A stretch of DNA of 64,000 nucleotides from Methylopila sp. M107 (GTDB lineage: Bacteria > Pseudomonadota > Alphaproteobacteria > Rhizobiales > Methylopilaceae), in NCBI RefSeq assembly GCF_000384475.1, contig NZ_ARWB01000001.1:3537039-3601038 (forward strand), written 5' to 3'. The notes under the pieces are model-generated. The model saw only the letters and a program-made list of their open reading frames with translations, was not told where the DNA came from and made no database searches. Shown here one piece after another: positions 1 to 8,073 of this stretch. How positions within the stretch are numbered: the first letter of the stretch is position 1; the number at the start of each line of letters is the position of its first letter. The translations under genes and the position numbers were made by a program.

Positions 1-1565
1 GCTGAGTTGCGGTCGATCTCGGTGCGGCCGAGGCAGGGCAGGAGATAGGCGACCTCGCCGACCGCCATGTGGCCGAGGTTCGGCTTGGTGGCGATCTGGA
101 CGGTGAGCCGGCAATGGCGGAGCGCGTCGGTGACGACTTCGGTGTCGGGCGTCGCGCGCGCGAAGTTTCCGCCGAGGCCGATGAAGGCCTTCGAGCGGCC
201 CTCGACCATGGCGTGGATCGCGTGCAGCACGTTGTGGCCGGGCTTGCGCGGGCTCGAGATCGCGAATTCGCGGTCGAGATTGTCGAGCAGCCAGGCCGGC
301 GGGTTCTCGTTGATGCCGACCGTGCGGTCGCCCTGCACGTTGGAATGGCCGCGCACCGGGCAGAGCCCCGCGCCCTCGCGGCCGATATGGCCCCGCAGCA
401 GAAGCAGGTTCGAGATCTCGCGCACGGTCGCGACGGAATGCCGGTGCTGGGTGACGCCCATCGCCCAGCAGGCGATGACGTTCTTGGCCCCGAGATAGAC
501 CTCCGCCAGCGTCTCGATGTCGGCGCGATCAAGACCGGACTGGTCCTCGATCTGCGCCCAGGAGGTCGCCTCGACCTCCGCGCGCCAGGCGTCGAGGCCG
601 TTGGTGTGCTGGGCGATGAAATCCTCGTCGAGGATCGAGCCTTCGCCGAAGGCGCGCGCCTGCGCGTCGCGGGCGAACACGACCTTCGCCATGCCGCGGA
701 TCGCCGCCATGTCGCCGCCGAGCTTCGGCTGAAAATAGTGGCTCGCGATCGGCGACGACGAGCCGCGCAGCATCTCGATCTTGTCCTGGGGGTCGGCGAA
801 GCGTTCGAGCCCGCGCTCGCGCACCGGGTTCAGCACCGCGACGCGCGCGCCGCGGAGCGACGCCTTGCGGAGGTCGCCCAGCATGCGCGGATGATTGGTC
901 GCCGGGTTCTGGCCGATCACGAAGATCGCGTCGGCGTGGTGGAAATCCTCCAGCAGCACGGTGCCCTTGCCGATGCCGATCGACTGGATGAGCCCGACGC
1001 CGGAGGCCTCGTGGCACATGTTGGAGCAGTCGGGGAAATTGTTGGTGCCGTAGGCGCGGGCGAACAGCTGGTAGAGGAACGCGGCCTCGTTCGAGGCGCG
1101 GCCCGAGGTGTAGAACTCGGCCTCGTCGGGCGAGTTCAGCGCGCGAAGCTCCTGGCCGATCTCGGCGAAGGCGCGCTCCCAGCTGACCGCCACATAGGTG
1201 TCGGTGACGGCGTCGTAGCGCATCGGCTCGGTGAGACGGCCGACATTCTCGAGCGCATAGTCGGTCCAGCCGCGCAGCTCGCTCACCGTATGGGTCGCGA
1301 AGAAGCCCGGCGTCGCGCGCCGCTCGGTCGCCTCCCAGGCGACGGCCTTCACGCCGTTCTCGCAGAATTCGAACGAAGAGCCGTGCTCGGGGTCGCCCCA
1401 GGCGCAGCCGGGACAGTCGAACCCGTCCGGCTGGTTGGCCGACAGCATGGCCTTGGCGCCCGCGATGGCGGAGCCGCTCGCGAGCAGGTGTTTTCCGCAA
1501 CTGCGAAGAGCGCCCCAGCCGCCGGCGGCCTTCGAGCGCTTCAATTGGGGAATGGCTTCGGTCAT
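1..1565 (-). CDS. FdhF/YdeP-family molybdopterin oxidoreductase (3'-truncated by window edge)
   Basis: The reading frame is open from an ATG at 1565 to the left edge, so about 521 codons are seen and the C-terminus is missing. The N-terminus starts MTEAIPQLKRSKAAGGWGAL and has the cysteine motif DCPGCAWGDPEHGSSFEFCE (about residues 50-69), typical of the YdeP branch of formate-dehydrogenase-like enzymes. Further on are GQNPATNHPRML, a RADIETLAEVY segment and RGHIGREGAGLCPVRGHSNV, which belong to the bis-MGD cofactor-binding region. The family carries molybdopterin and an Fe-S cluster and is cytoplasmic; the substrate of most members, including YdeP, is not settled. It is divergent from yebC. 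No clear Shine-Dalgarno precedes the ATG, so the start is less certain than the family. Confidence 0.88.
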   Translation of the reverse strand, partial: MTEAIPQLKRSKAAGGWGALRSCGKHLLASGSAIAGAKAMLSANQPDGFDCPGCAWGDPEHGSSFEFCENGVKAVAWEATERRATPGFFATHTVSELRGWTDYALENVGRLTEPMRYDAVTDTYVAVSWERAFAEIGQELRALNSPDEAEFYTSGRASNEAAFLYQLFARAYGTNNFPDCSNMCHEASGVGLIQSIGIGKGTVLLEDFHHADAIFVIGQNPATNHPRMLGDLRKASLRGARVAVLNPVRERGLERFADPQDKIEMLRGSSSPIASHYFQPKLGGDMAAIRGMAKVVFARDAQARAFGEGSILDEDFIAQHTNGLDAWRAEVEATSWAQIEDQSGLDRADIETLAEVYLGAKNVIACWAMGVTQHRHSVATVREISNLLLLRGHIGREGAGLCPVRGHSNVQGDRTVGINENPPAWLLDNLDREFAISSPRKPGHNVLHAIHAMVEGRSKAFIGLGGNFARATPDTEVVTDALRHCRLTVQIATKPNLGHMAVGEVAYLLPCLGRTEIDRNS

Positions 1566-2023
1566 AGGCAAAAACGATCAAGCTTGTGTCCGTCCGCCGA
1601 TCGTGCGGACACGCGGAAGCTACTGAGGCGTTGCTCAATGTTCAATGAACGCAGGGTCATGCGCGAGGTCGATTGGTTGATTGGAATTCCCGATCCAGCC
1701 GACCGCATCGGCGTTAGAAAAATGTCAGATCGATCAGTCGATCCTATCACTTTCTTGGCGTGGCGTCGCCCGTCGGCGCCCGTCGGCGGGGTTCCGGAAT
1801 GCTTTGGATTGATCGTGAATGTTGCAAAGCAGCATGCCACCTCCGCGTCTGGAGCATGGCCGGGTGGGCGGGATGGCGCGCCGTCGTGTGTTCAGCGCCG
1901 TCAGACGGCGGCTTTTCATCGCGCGCGTCGGATTCTATAAGGCCGGCGTTCCATCTTTCCGGACGCTTGGCGCGCTCGTTTCCGCGGCGCCTGGCGAGGC
2001 GTCCGGCGCATCCGGAGCCTGAC
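1566..2023. other. intergenic region between divergent oxidoreductase and yebC
   Basis: I see no convincing gene in these 458 bases. Open frames on both strands run through it but have no family features. It contains a short inverted repeat GATCGA-TCAG-TCGATC (1728-1743) and the promoter space for two divergent genes. The sequence GGAG at 2014-2017 is the ribosome binding site for yebC. Confidence 0.5.
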
Positions 2024-2770
2024 GTGGCCGGCCATTCGCAATTCAAGAACATCATGCACCGCAAGGGCCGCCAGGACGCTGTCCGGGCGAAGCTCTTCTC
2101 CAAGCTCGCGCGCGAGATCACGGTGGCTGCGAAAGCGGGCCTGCCCGATCCCGACATGAACGCCCGGCTTCGCCTCGCGGTGCAGGCCGCCAAGGCCCAG
2201 TCGATGCCGAAGGACAACATCCAGCGCGCCATCAGCAAGGCGTCCGGGGCCGACGGCGAATCTTATGAAGAGGTCCGCTACGAGGGCTATGGCCCCGGCG
2301 GCGTCGCCATCATCGTCGAGGCGCTGACCGACAACCGCAACCGCACGGCGTCCGCAGTGCGCTCCTACTTCACCAAGTCCGGCGGGGCGCTCGGCGAAAC
2401 CGGTTCGGTCGCCTTCATGTTCAACCGGGTCGGCGAGATCGTCTATCCGGCGAAGGCCGGCACGGCCGACGCGGTGCTCGAAGCCGCGATCGAGGCCGGC
2501 GCAGAAGACGTGCAGTCCGACGAGGACGGCCACGTCATCACCTGCGCGTTCGAGGACCTGAACGAGGTCTCGAAGGCGCTGGAATCCGCGCTCGGCGAGG
2601 CGGAGAGCACGAAGTTCGTCTGGCGCCCGACCACGACCACCGCGCTCGACGAGGACAAGGCGGCTTCCCTGATGAAGCTGCTCGACGCCATGGACGAGGA
2701 CGACGACGTCCAGAACGTCCACGGCAATTACGAGATCTCGGAAGAGGTCATGGCGAAGCTGGAGGGGTGA
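2024..2770 (+). CDS. yebC: YebC/PmpR-family protein
   Basis: This 248-residue protein begins with the family hallmark [16 protein letters not shown] and has the central block [19 protein letters not shown] and the late block VWRPTT. Length matches the family (about 240-250). YebC proteins are cytoplasmic; members act as transcription regulators, and recent work links them to translation of proline-rich stretches. The frame is open upstream to 1760, but the GTG at 2024 is chosen because conservation begins there and GGAG lies six bases before it. In Alphaproteobacteria yebC usually sits directly before ruvC. Here the two are separated by 4.7 kb of other genes. Confidence 0.96.
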   Translation: MAGHSQFKNIMHRKGRQDAVRAKLFSKLAREITVAAKAGLPDPDMNARLRLAVQAAKAQSMPKDNIQRAISKASGADGESYEEVRYEGYGPGGVAIIVEALTDNRNRTASAVRSYFTKSGGALGETGSVAFMFNRVGEIVYPAKAGTADAVLEAAIEAGAEDVQSDEDGHVITCAFEDLNEVSKALESALGEAESTKFVWRPTTTTALDEDKAASLMKLLDAMDEDDDVQNVHGNYEISEEVMAKLEG

Positions 2771-2777
2771 GCGACTG

Positions 2778-3101
2778 CTAATCGGCAGTGCTGAAAAACA
2801 GCGTCATACCGATCAGCAACACGATCCAGAAGACCAGGCCAAAATAAGCGGCGATGTCGACGCTTAGCCTGACGCCGCCGTTCGCTTCGCGCGCGACGCC
2901 CCAGAAACTCTAACATGAAAGCGGCTGTCGGATCGTATCGACCGACACGTAGCCGAGCGACACGACGGGAGCGACGATCCGTGTCGTCCAATAGCAGAAT
3001 GTTTGGACGACCGCTTCCAACACCAGCCGCACGACAACACTCGCCAGGAAAACGATCGCTCCAACTGCAAGCTTGAACGCGGCTTCGGCGACGGTTTCCA
3101 T
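2778..3101 (-). pseudogene. small membrane protein interrupted by an in-frame TAG
   Basis: A minus-strand frame starts METVAEAAFKLAVGAIVFLA (ATG at 3101), encodes a hydrophobic segment, and meets a TAG at 2910-2912 after ...DTIRQPLSC. Without any frame change the same frame goes on as SFWGVAREANGGVRLSVDIA and then a strongly hydrophobic run YFGLVFWIVLLIGMTLFF, ending at TAG 2778-2780. The two halves look like one protein of about 107 residues with membrane segments at both ends. Most likely it is a pseudogene by a single nonsense change; a sequencing error is possible. The family is not recognised. It is convergent with yebC, seven bases from its stop. GGGAAGA lies directly before the ATG. 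Confidence 0.55.
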
Positions 3102-3235
3102 TCTTCCCACCCATTGGCGACGCCGAAGAAATGGTGATCGCCTCTGGCGGGCACAATCCAAAGCTGTGGCGATGGTGAATCATCGTTTCGTTTGGCTTGC
3201 CCAGACTCAGCGATCCTGAACTGACGGAAATCTTC

Positions 3236-4486
3236 ATGACCGCCTGCGGCCTCGACTTCGGCACCTCCAACACCACGCTCGGCGTCGCCGACGCCGGCGC
3301 GCCGCTGCTCGCGCCGCTCGAAGGCGACGAGCGCACGATCCCGAGCGCGATCTTCTTCTCGCCCGCGGGCGACGCGAAGGTCGGGCGGGCGGCGATGTCG
3401 GCCTATTTCGACGGCGAGGCCGGGCGGCTGATGCGCAGCCTCAAGTCGGTGCTCGGCACCTCGCTGATCGACGAGGCGACGCAGCTCGGCCGCTCTCGGG
3501 TGAAATTCCGCGAGGTCATCGCGCGCTACCTCGCCATCGTGAAGCGCCGCGCGGAAGCCGCGACCGGCCGGACGCTGGACGCCGTTGTCCACGGTCGCCC
3601 GGTGCATTTCGTCGACGGCGACCCGGAGGGCGACGCCCGCGCGGAGGAAACGCTGCGCGAGATCGCGCTGTCGCTCGGTTTCAAAGAGGTCTCGTTCCAG
3701 TTCGAGCCGGTCGCGGCGGCGCTGGATTACGAGCGCGGCGTTTCGGGCGAGGAGCTGGCGCTGATCGCCGACATCGGCGGCGGCACGTCGGACTTTTCCG
3801 TCGTGCGCCTCGGCCCCGACCGCCACGGCCGCGACGACCGGCAGAGCGACATTCTGGCCAATGACGGCGTGCGCGTCGGCGGCGTCGATTTCGACCGGCG
3901 CCTCAGCCTCGGCACCGTCATGCCGTTGCTCGGCCTCGGCTCGCCGATGAAGCGGCGCGAGCTCGAAGCGCCGTCCGTGTATTTCCACGAACTGTCGACG
4001 TGGTCGACCATCAACAAGCTCTATGACGGCCGCACGCTGCGGCAGGTTCGGGAGGTGCGGCGCGAGTCGGCGCGGCCCGACCTGATCGACCGGCTGATCC
4101 GGGTGATCGACGACGAGCGCGGCCACGGTCTCGCGGCCGAGGTCGAGGCCGCCAAGATCCGGCTGTCGGACGAGGCGGAGACGACGCTCGCGCTGCCGGC
4201 CGTGGAGCCCGGCCTCGCCGCAGAGGTCCGACGCGAGGCGTTCGAACAGCACACGGCGCAGCTGGCGCAAAAGATCTCGGCGCAGACGCGCCGCTGCCTC
4301 GCGGAGGCGGGCGTTTTGGCGGATAAAATCGACGCGGTGTTCCTCACCGGCGGCTCGACCCGGATCGGCCATGTGCGGGGCGCGATCCTCGAGGTCGCGC
4401 CGTCCGCGCGCGTGATCGAGGGCGACATCTTTGGCGCGGTCGGCGCAGGGCTGACGATCGAAGCGGCGCGGCGCTACGGGTCTTGA
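3236..4486 (+). CDS. Hsp70-family protein, YegD-like
   Basis: The 416-residue protein has the actin-like ATPase motifs of Hsp70: phosphate 1 loop GLDFGTSNTTLG at residues 4-15, phosphate 2 loop IADIGGGTSDFSV, and the adenosine motif FLTGGSTRIGHV near the end. It stops after the nucleotide-binding domain, with no canonical substrate-binding domain or C-terminal lid. It is therefore like E. coli YegD (about 450 residues) rather than DnaK. The frame is open from 3197, but the ATG at 3236 is preferred because the phosphate loop begins three residues later and GGAA lies seven bases before it. A chaperone-like role is inferred only from the fold. It converges on the TauE gene with seven bases between stops. 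Confidence 0.88.
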   Translation: MTACGLDFGTSNTTLGVADAGAPLLAPLEGDERTIPSAIFFSPAGDAKVGRAAMSAYFDGEAGRLMRSLKSVLGTSLIDEATQLGRSRVKFREVIARYLAIVKRRAEAATGRTLDAVVHGRPVHFVDGDPEGDARAEETLREIALSLGFKEVSFQFEPVAAALDYERGVSGEELALIADIGGGTSDFSVVRLGPDRHGRDDRQSDILANDGVRVGGVDFDRRLSLGTVMPLLGLGSPMKRRELEAPSVYFHELSTWSTINKLYDGRTLRQVREVRRESARPDLIDRLIRVIDDERGHGLAAEVEAAKIRLSDEAETTLALPAVEPGLAAEVRREAFEQHTAQLAQKISAQTRRCLAEAGVLADKIDAVFLTGGSTRIGHVRGAILEVAPSARVIEGDIFGAVGAGLTIEAARRYGS

Positions 4487-4493
4487 GCCGCCG

Positions 4494-5240
4494 CTATCGC
4501 CACAGCGCGTCGAGCAGCGGCGCGCTTGCGAGGCCAGAGACGGCGACGACCGCGTAGGCCGCCCTTCGATAGCTCCGCTCGCTCGCGCCCGCGAACCAGC
4601 GCGAGCCGAGCAGGATGCCGAGCCCGTAAAGCGGGCCGAGCCAGAGCGAGAGCCGGCCGACGTCGGCCGTCAGAAGCCCCGCCCGCCAGAACGACAGCGC
4701 CGATGCGACGCTGACGAGCGCGAAGAACACGATGAGGTTCGCGCGGATCGTTCCGCGCTCGCCCGGTCCGCCGAGCCAGAACGCCGCGACCGGGGCGCCG
4801 GAGAGCTGCGCCGCGCCGCCGAGCACGCCCGAGACGGCGCCGACCGCGACGGTCGCGGCGAGCGGCGGGCGCGCTGCGTAGCGCAGGCCGCTGACCAGCA
4901 GCGCGAGGATCGCGACGACCGCCGCGGAGATCGCCCAGCGCAGCAGGATCGGGTCGCTCGCCGTCAGCGCCCAGACGCCGACCGGCGTGAACAGCCCGGC
5001 CGCGATCGCCATCGGCGCGATCTCGCCCCAGGCGCAGCGTCCGGCGGAGCGGATCGTGAGCGGCAGCGTCAGCAGAGCGTCGATGATCAGCCATGTCGGC
5101 GCCGCCCGCGCCGGATCGTAGAGCGCCGCGATCAGCGGCACGAAGATCAGCGCGCCGCCGAAGCCCGAAAAGCCGCGCACGAACCCCGCGAGGAACGACA
5201 CGGCGAGCGCTGCGATAAGGATGGGATCGGATGCTGTCAC
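4494..5240 (-). CDS. TauE/SafE-family (TSUP) membrane permease
   Basis: The 248-residue protein is almost entirely hydrophobic, with about eight predicted membrane segments. The N-terminal half-motif FLAGFVRGFSGFGGALIFVP and the repeat-like AVSGVLGGAAQLSGAPVAAF in the second half are the two inverted pore motifs of the TSUP family. Members export sulfite, sulfoacetate or similar small organosulfur anions across the inner membrane. The substrate here cannot be told. It stands alone, transcribed away from the GbsR operon terminator. Confidence 0.88.
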   Translation of the reverse strand: MTASDPILIAALAVSFLAGFVRGFSGFGGALIFVPLIAALYDPARAAPTWLIIDALLTLPLTIRSAGRCAWGEIAPMAIAAGLFTPVGVWALTASDPILLRWAISAAVVAILALLVSGLRYAARPPLAATVAVGAVSGVLGGAAQLSGAPVAAFWLGGPGERGTIRANLIVFFALVSVASALSFWRAGLLTADVGRLSLWLGPLYGLGILLGSRWFAGASERSYRRAAYAVVAVSGLASAPLLDALWR

Positions 5241-5288
5241 GCGCGCCCGCTAGCACGGCGTGAAACCCGGGGCGACCGGAAAACGGAA

Positions 5289-5312
5289 AGTCCCGGCCCA
5301 AGGGCCGGGACT
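5289..5312 (-). terminator. rho-independent terminator of the gbsR-like operon
   Basis: AGTCCCGGCCC (5289-5299) pairs perfectly with GGGCCGGGACT (5302-5312). On the minus strand, after the stop at 5327, the hairpin is followed by TTTCCGTTTTCC, so it suits the operon read leftwards. Confidence 0.7.
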
Positions 5313-5326
5313 GAGGCGTTAAGGGG

Positions 5327-5743
5327 TCACGCCGCTGGGGCGGGCCTCGCAGGAGGCGCCGGGGGCGTCGTGACCTGCCGGCGCTGGTTCTGGAAGAAGG
5401 CGTCGAGCTTTTTGCCCAGCGTCGCGATCATCGACATGTTGAAGAAATGCGTCGCGCCGAGCACCAGCATCACGAGGCCGATCTTGAACGACAGCGCCTC
5501 CAGCACGCCGTCGATCGAGTAGGGCTTCTCGCCATAGCTCATGGCGAGCATCGCGTAGCCGAGGTTCACGAGGTAGAAGCCGACGACCAGCAGGTGGTTG
5601 ATCGAATCCGCCAGCCGCTCGTTGCCGCGCAGGAACTCGACCAGGAACACGCGGCCGCGCGTCGACAGCGTGTGCGCGACCCAGATGGTGAGCCCCGCGC
5701 TGATCGCGATATAGGCGAGGTAGTTGACGGTCGCGAAGGTCAT
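5327..5743 (-). CDS. conserved small integral membrane protein paired with GbsR regulator
   Basis: The 138-residue protein starts MTFATVNYLAYIAISAGLTI and has three clear hydrophobic segments (near residues 5-22, 46-68 and 85-108), then a short helix with Lys/Gln and a Pro/Ala tail. The ATG at 5743 shares its A with the TGA of the upstream regulator gene, and AGGAG lies seven bases before it, so the pair is translationally coupled. An earlier GTG at 5746 is possible but worse placed. No family function is known to me. Its fixed place behind a GbsR-type regulator suggests a stress-linked membrane role, which is inference. Confidence 0.85.
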   Translation of the reverse strand: MTFATVNYLAYIAISAGLTIWVAHTLSTRGRVFLVEFLRGNERLADSINHLLVVGFYLVNLGYAMLAMSYGEKPYSIDGVLEALSFKIGLVMLVLGATHFFNMSMIATLGKKLDAFFQNQRRQVTTPPAPPARPAPAA

Positions 5744-6327
5744 CACTTTTCTCCTGTGCGGTTGGTCGGTTCGGGGCGGTCTTTGGGCTCGCCGCGGTCC
5801 TTGGGTTCAGATCCCGGGATGAAGCGGGCGATCTTCGCGCCCATGCGCAAGATCCCGCGCAGCGTGCCGAGCGGCAGGCGGCGGACCTCGCGGTACCAGC
5901 CGTCGAGCTCCTGGCCGAAGTCGGACAGCGCCGTGATGCGGCGGCGGGTGACGTCGGGGGTCTCGGCGTCGTCCTTGGCGTCCTCGGCCATGGCGCGAAG
6001 CGCGTCGAGCGTCGGTTGGATCTCGCGCTGGCGGCGGGCTTCCGCGACCTGCAGCGCCATCTCCCACGGCTCGCCGATGGTCTCGAAGTAATCGCGCCGC
6101 TCGCCGACCCGGTGGCTGAGCTTTACCAGGCCGAGGCTCTGCAGCTCCTTCAGGCTGCCCGAGACGTTCGAGCGCGAGATCGACAGTTTCTCGGTCAGCT
6201 CGTCCGCGTCGACCGCGCGGCCGACGATGAACAGGTAGCCGTGGATCTGCGCGACCGAGCGGTTCACCCCCCAGCGCGACCCCATCTCGCCCCAATGCAG
6301 GACGAAGCGTTCCATCAACGGTGTCAT
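5743..6327 (-). CDS. GbsR/MarR-type winged-helix transcription regulator
   Basis: This 194-residue protein has the GbsR-family start MERFVLHWGEMGSRWGVNRS, the winged-helix segment AVDADELTEKLSISRSNVSG with recognition helix SLKELQSLGLV, and the wing VKLSHRVGERRDYFET. A charged, Pro-rich tail ends the protein. GbsR relatives repress glycine-betaine/choline genes in Bacillus; the ligand here is unknown. The start codon lies on the outer edge of a perfect 25-bp inverted repeat (6325-6378), a likely autoregulatory operator. It forms an operon with the membrane protein that follows. Confidence 0.9.
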   Translation of the reverse strand: MTPLMERFVLHWGEMGSRWGVNRSVAQIHGYLFIVGRAVDADELTEKLSISRSNVSGSLKELQSLGLVKLSHRVGERRDYFETIGEPWEMALQVAEARRQREIQPTLDALRAMAEDAKDDAETPDVTRRRITALSDFGQELDGWYREVRRLPLGTLRGILRMGAKIARFIPGSEPKDRGEPKDRPEPTNRTGEK

Positions 6328-6378
6328 CTGTAATTTCCGTAATTTCAGTCAACACTGAAATTACGGAAATTACAGATG
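6325..6378. promoter_or_regulatory. perfect 25-bp inverted repeat over the gbsR-like start codon, probable operator
   Basis: The left arm 6325-6349 and right arm 6354-6378 are exact inverted copies with spacer CAAC. Each arm contains two copies of GTAATTTC with a nine-base period, so four half-sites in all. The outermost CAT of the left arm is the reverse complement of the regulator's ATG. On the minus strand TTGACT spans the spacer. Either the regulator binds here as paired dimers, or the hairpin forms in the mRNA and hides the start. Confidence 0.7.
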
Positions 6379-6457
6379 GTGTCAAGACGGATTCTGCGAA
6401 GCGCGGACTGCAGGCTGAAGGTCCGACGTTGGACGCTGATGTCGCGACGTTTCACCT

Positions 6458-6553
6458 GTCATGCCCGGCCGGCAGGCCGGGTATCCACGACTTTCTGAGA
6501 GCGTCGAACGGCTTACGCCGAGCCGTGGATACCCGCGAAGACGCGGGCATGAC
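6458..6553. repeat. REP-like palindromic repeat, copy a
   Basis: The element is bounded by GTCATGCCCG at 6458 and CGGGCATGAC ending at 6553, with internal TATCCACGACTTTCTGAGA and a partner segment CCGTGGATACCCGCGAAGAC. The same architecture and much of the sequence recur at 60661-60752. Such GTCATGCCCG...CGGGCATGAC palindromes are abundant intergenic repeats in Rhizobiales. Confidence 0.8.
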
Positions 6554-6605
6554 GCGCAATGGTTCCCGTGCAAATGCGGGCGGCGTCGCGTTCTCGGAAA
6601 ATATT

Positions 6606-7110
6606 CCTTGACATGCCGTTCTTCCTATGTTCTTTTTTGATCACCTCTTCCCGTCGGGAAGGCGTGATCGGTACCGGCCGGCCATGCGGGACGAGGGCGG
6701 CGCCAGCGGTTGGAAGCACCGGAGCTTCGGCCGCGGGACGTCGGACTGCGGCGTCGGGCGCGATGCGCGGTCTCGACCGCTTCGCCTTCGGGCCTTGCGG
6801 ATGAGATCACGGGATCGCCCGGCGTGAAACTGGCCGCCCGCCCTGTGAAGACGGGGCCGCCCTTCAGTGGGCCGTAACGCGACGGGAGGCGAAACTGCCG
6901 GGCCGACGTCCCGAAAGGATGTCTGGACCCGCCAAGTCGCCGCAATGGGACCGGAACCCGGGTTAGTCCCCGGACCGACGGTTCGCCCGACGTCGGAGCG
7001 CGGCTTCTGCAGCCGATGCGAAACGCCGCGCGCGGGGCGCCGGGCGACCGGTTATCCGAAAACTACGGAATGAGCGGTGGCCTGGCGTTCCGCGCCTTCC
7101 TGCTTCTCGC
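6606..7110 (+). repeat. dispersed element copy A, candidate structured RNA
   Basis: This stretch has no credible gene but is homologous along its length to 63506-63949. Shared blocks include CCTTGACAT at the start, GAGGGCGGCGCC, GGGACGTCG, a 29-nt identical core at 6852-6880, CGCCCGACGTCGGAGCGCGG and GGGGCGCCGGGCGACCGGTT, then CCTGGCG at the end. Copy A is about 47 nt longer between the last core blocks. Helices: CTTCCC/GGGAAG near 6645-6660; a 3' domain with CGCCCG (6984-6989) paired to CGGGCG (7041-7046) and GCGCGG (6998-7003) paired to CCGCGC (7026-7031). The second copy keeps each pairing with changed bases. Strand is assigned from the conserved TTGACA at the left end only. Function is unknown. 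Confidence 0.6.
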
Positions 7111-7181
7111 ATGCGCTGTCTGACATCGCTGGCATGACGACGACGGCGAAACCGCCCCGGCGAACAAAGAGGCGCGCCCTC

Positions 7182-7373
7182 GATCCTCCTCCGCGAAGCG
7201 GGGGAGGGGGACCATGCGTCAGCATGGTGGAGGGGGCGGCCTCGCGCCGCCGTTTCGTCTACAAGCGCTATTCCCGCGCGGCGAGGGCTCAGACCGTCGC
7301 GCCCTACGCCCGCCCCCTCCATCGCGCGTTCCGCGCGGTCCCCCTCCCCCATGCTGACGCATGGAGGAGGATC
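7182..7373. repeat. R2-family palindromic intergenic repeat, copy a
   Basis: Left half GATCCTCCTCC...GGTGGAGGGGGC and right half GCCCCCTCCATCG...GGAGGAGGATC are inverted versions of one unit, with internal ACCATGCGTCAGCATGGT-like palindromes. The related unit, with the halves in the opposite order, is at 63137-63289. Confidence 0.75.
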
Positions 7374-7450
7374 AAAAGGTTGGGGGGAGGGTTAGAGCGC
7401 GTAAATCCGTTCCGCTTGTGTTCCATTAACGAACCACGGCTAAATCCAAG

Positions 7451-7972
7451 ATGATGAGCGCGCTTCCGATTCGCATTCTTGGCGTCGATCCGGGCCTCCG
7501 CCGCACCGGCTGGGGCGTGATCGTCTCGGAAGGCTCGCGGCTGTCCTTCGTCGCCTGCGGCGTGGTGCAGCCCGACGAGACGCTGCCGCTCTCGGCGCGG
7601 CTCGCGGCGCTCCATGCGGGACTTAGCGCCGTGATCGAGGCGCACGGCCCCCATGAGGCGGCCGTGGAAGAGACCTTCGTCAACATGAACCCGGCCTCGA
7701 CGCTGAAGCTCGGGCAGGCGAGGGGGGTGGCGATGCTGGTCCCGGCGCTCGCCGGGCTCGACGTCGCCGAATACGCCGCGAACCTCGTGAAGAAGACCGT
7801 GGTGGGGGCGGGCCACGCCGAAAAGCGCCAGATCCAGGCGATGATCGCCGTGCTGCTGCCGAAGGCGCTTGTCAAAAGCCCGGACGCGGCGGATGCGCTC
7901 GCCGTCGCGATCTGCCACGCCCAGCACCGCGGGGCGCGCGCGCGGCTTGCGAACCTGAAGGTTTTGGCGTGA
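7451..7972 (+). CDS. ruvC: Holliday junction endonuclease RuvC
   Basis: The 173-residue protein cuts four-way DNA junctions made by recombination, together with the RuvAB motor. The RNase-H-like catalytic acids are visible: D13 in [14 protein letters not shown]73 in AVEETFVN, and D145/D148 in [14 protein letters not shown]. Length fits the family (about 165-175). Two ATGs are adjacent at 7451 and 7454 and either may be used. It is the first gene of ruvC-ruvA-(insertion)-ruvB. A palindromic R1 repeat separates it from ruvA. Confidence 0.97.
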   Translation: MMSALPIRILGVDPGLRRTGWGVIVSEGSRLSFVACGVVQPDETLPLSARLAALHAGLSAVIEAHGPHEAAVEETFVNMNPASTLKLGQARGVAMLVPALAGLDVAEYAANLVKKTVVGAGHAEKRQIQAMIAVLLPKALVKSPDAADALAVAICHAQHRGARARLANLKVLA

Positions 7973-8022
7973 TGGGCAAACTCGAGACCGTGCTTGATTG
8001 TACGCCGCAATCGCCTTGGCTC

Positions 8023-8046
8023 TCCTGTCCCCTTGCAGGAGAGGAG
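8023..8046. repeat. short GC-rich hairpin after ruvC
   Basis: CTCTCCTG and CAGGAGAG flank TCCCCTTG just behind ruvC. It is a short relative of the CTCTCCCC-type palindromes of the window and has no T tract, so it is a weak terminator candidate. Confidence 0.45.
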
Positions 8047-8073
8047 CCATCGCAATTGAAGTCGGGAGCCGTC

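Noticed and set aside
69-1940. 623-codon plus-strand frame
   Set aside because: It is the antisense shadow of the molybdopterin oxidoreductase; its sequence is Arg/Ala-rich with no domain, and the minus frame shows clear family motifs.
2910-2912. TAG as pyrrolysine or other recoding
   Set aside because: No recoding machinery is visible and Alphaproteobacteria rarely use it; a nonsense mutation or sequence error is simpler.
6606-6660. GTTC-N7-GTTC SOS box next to TTGACA in element A (TGTTCTTTTTTGATC)
   Set aside because: Spacing and second half-site do not match, and copy B lacks it.
6625-6945. Open frames on both strands in element A (e.g. containing RYGPLKGGPV)
   Set aside because: A similar peptide appears in copy B's minus strand, but similarity breaks down over most of the length and identical DNA runs cover synonymous sites; an RNA or DNA element explains it better.
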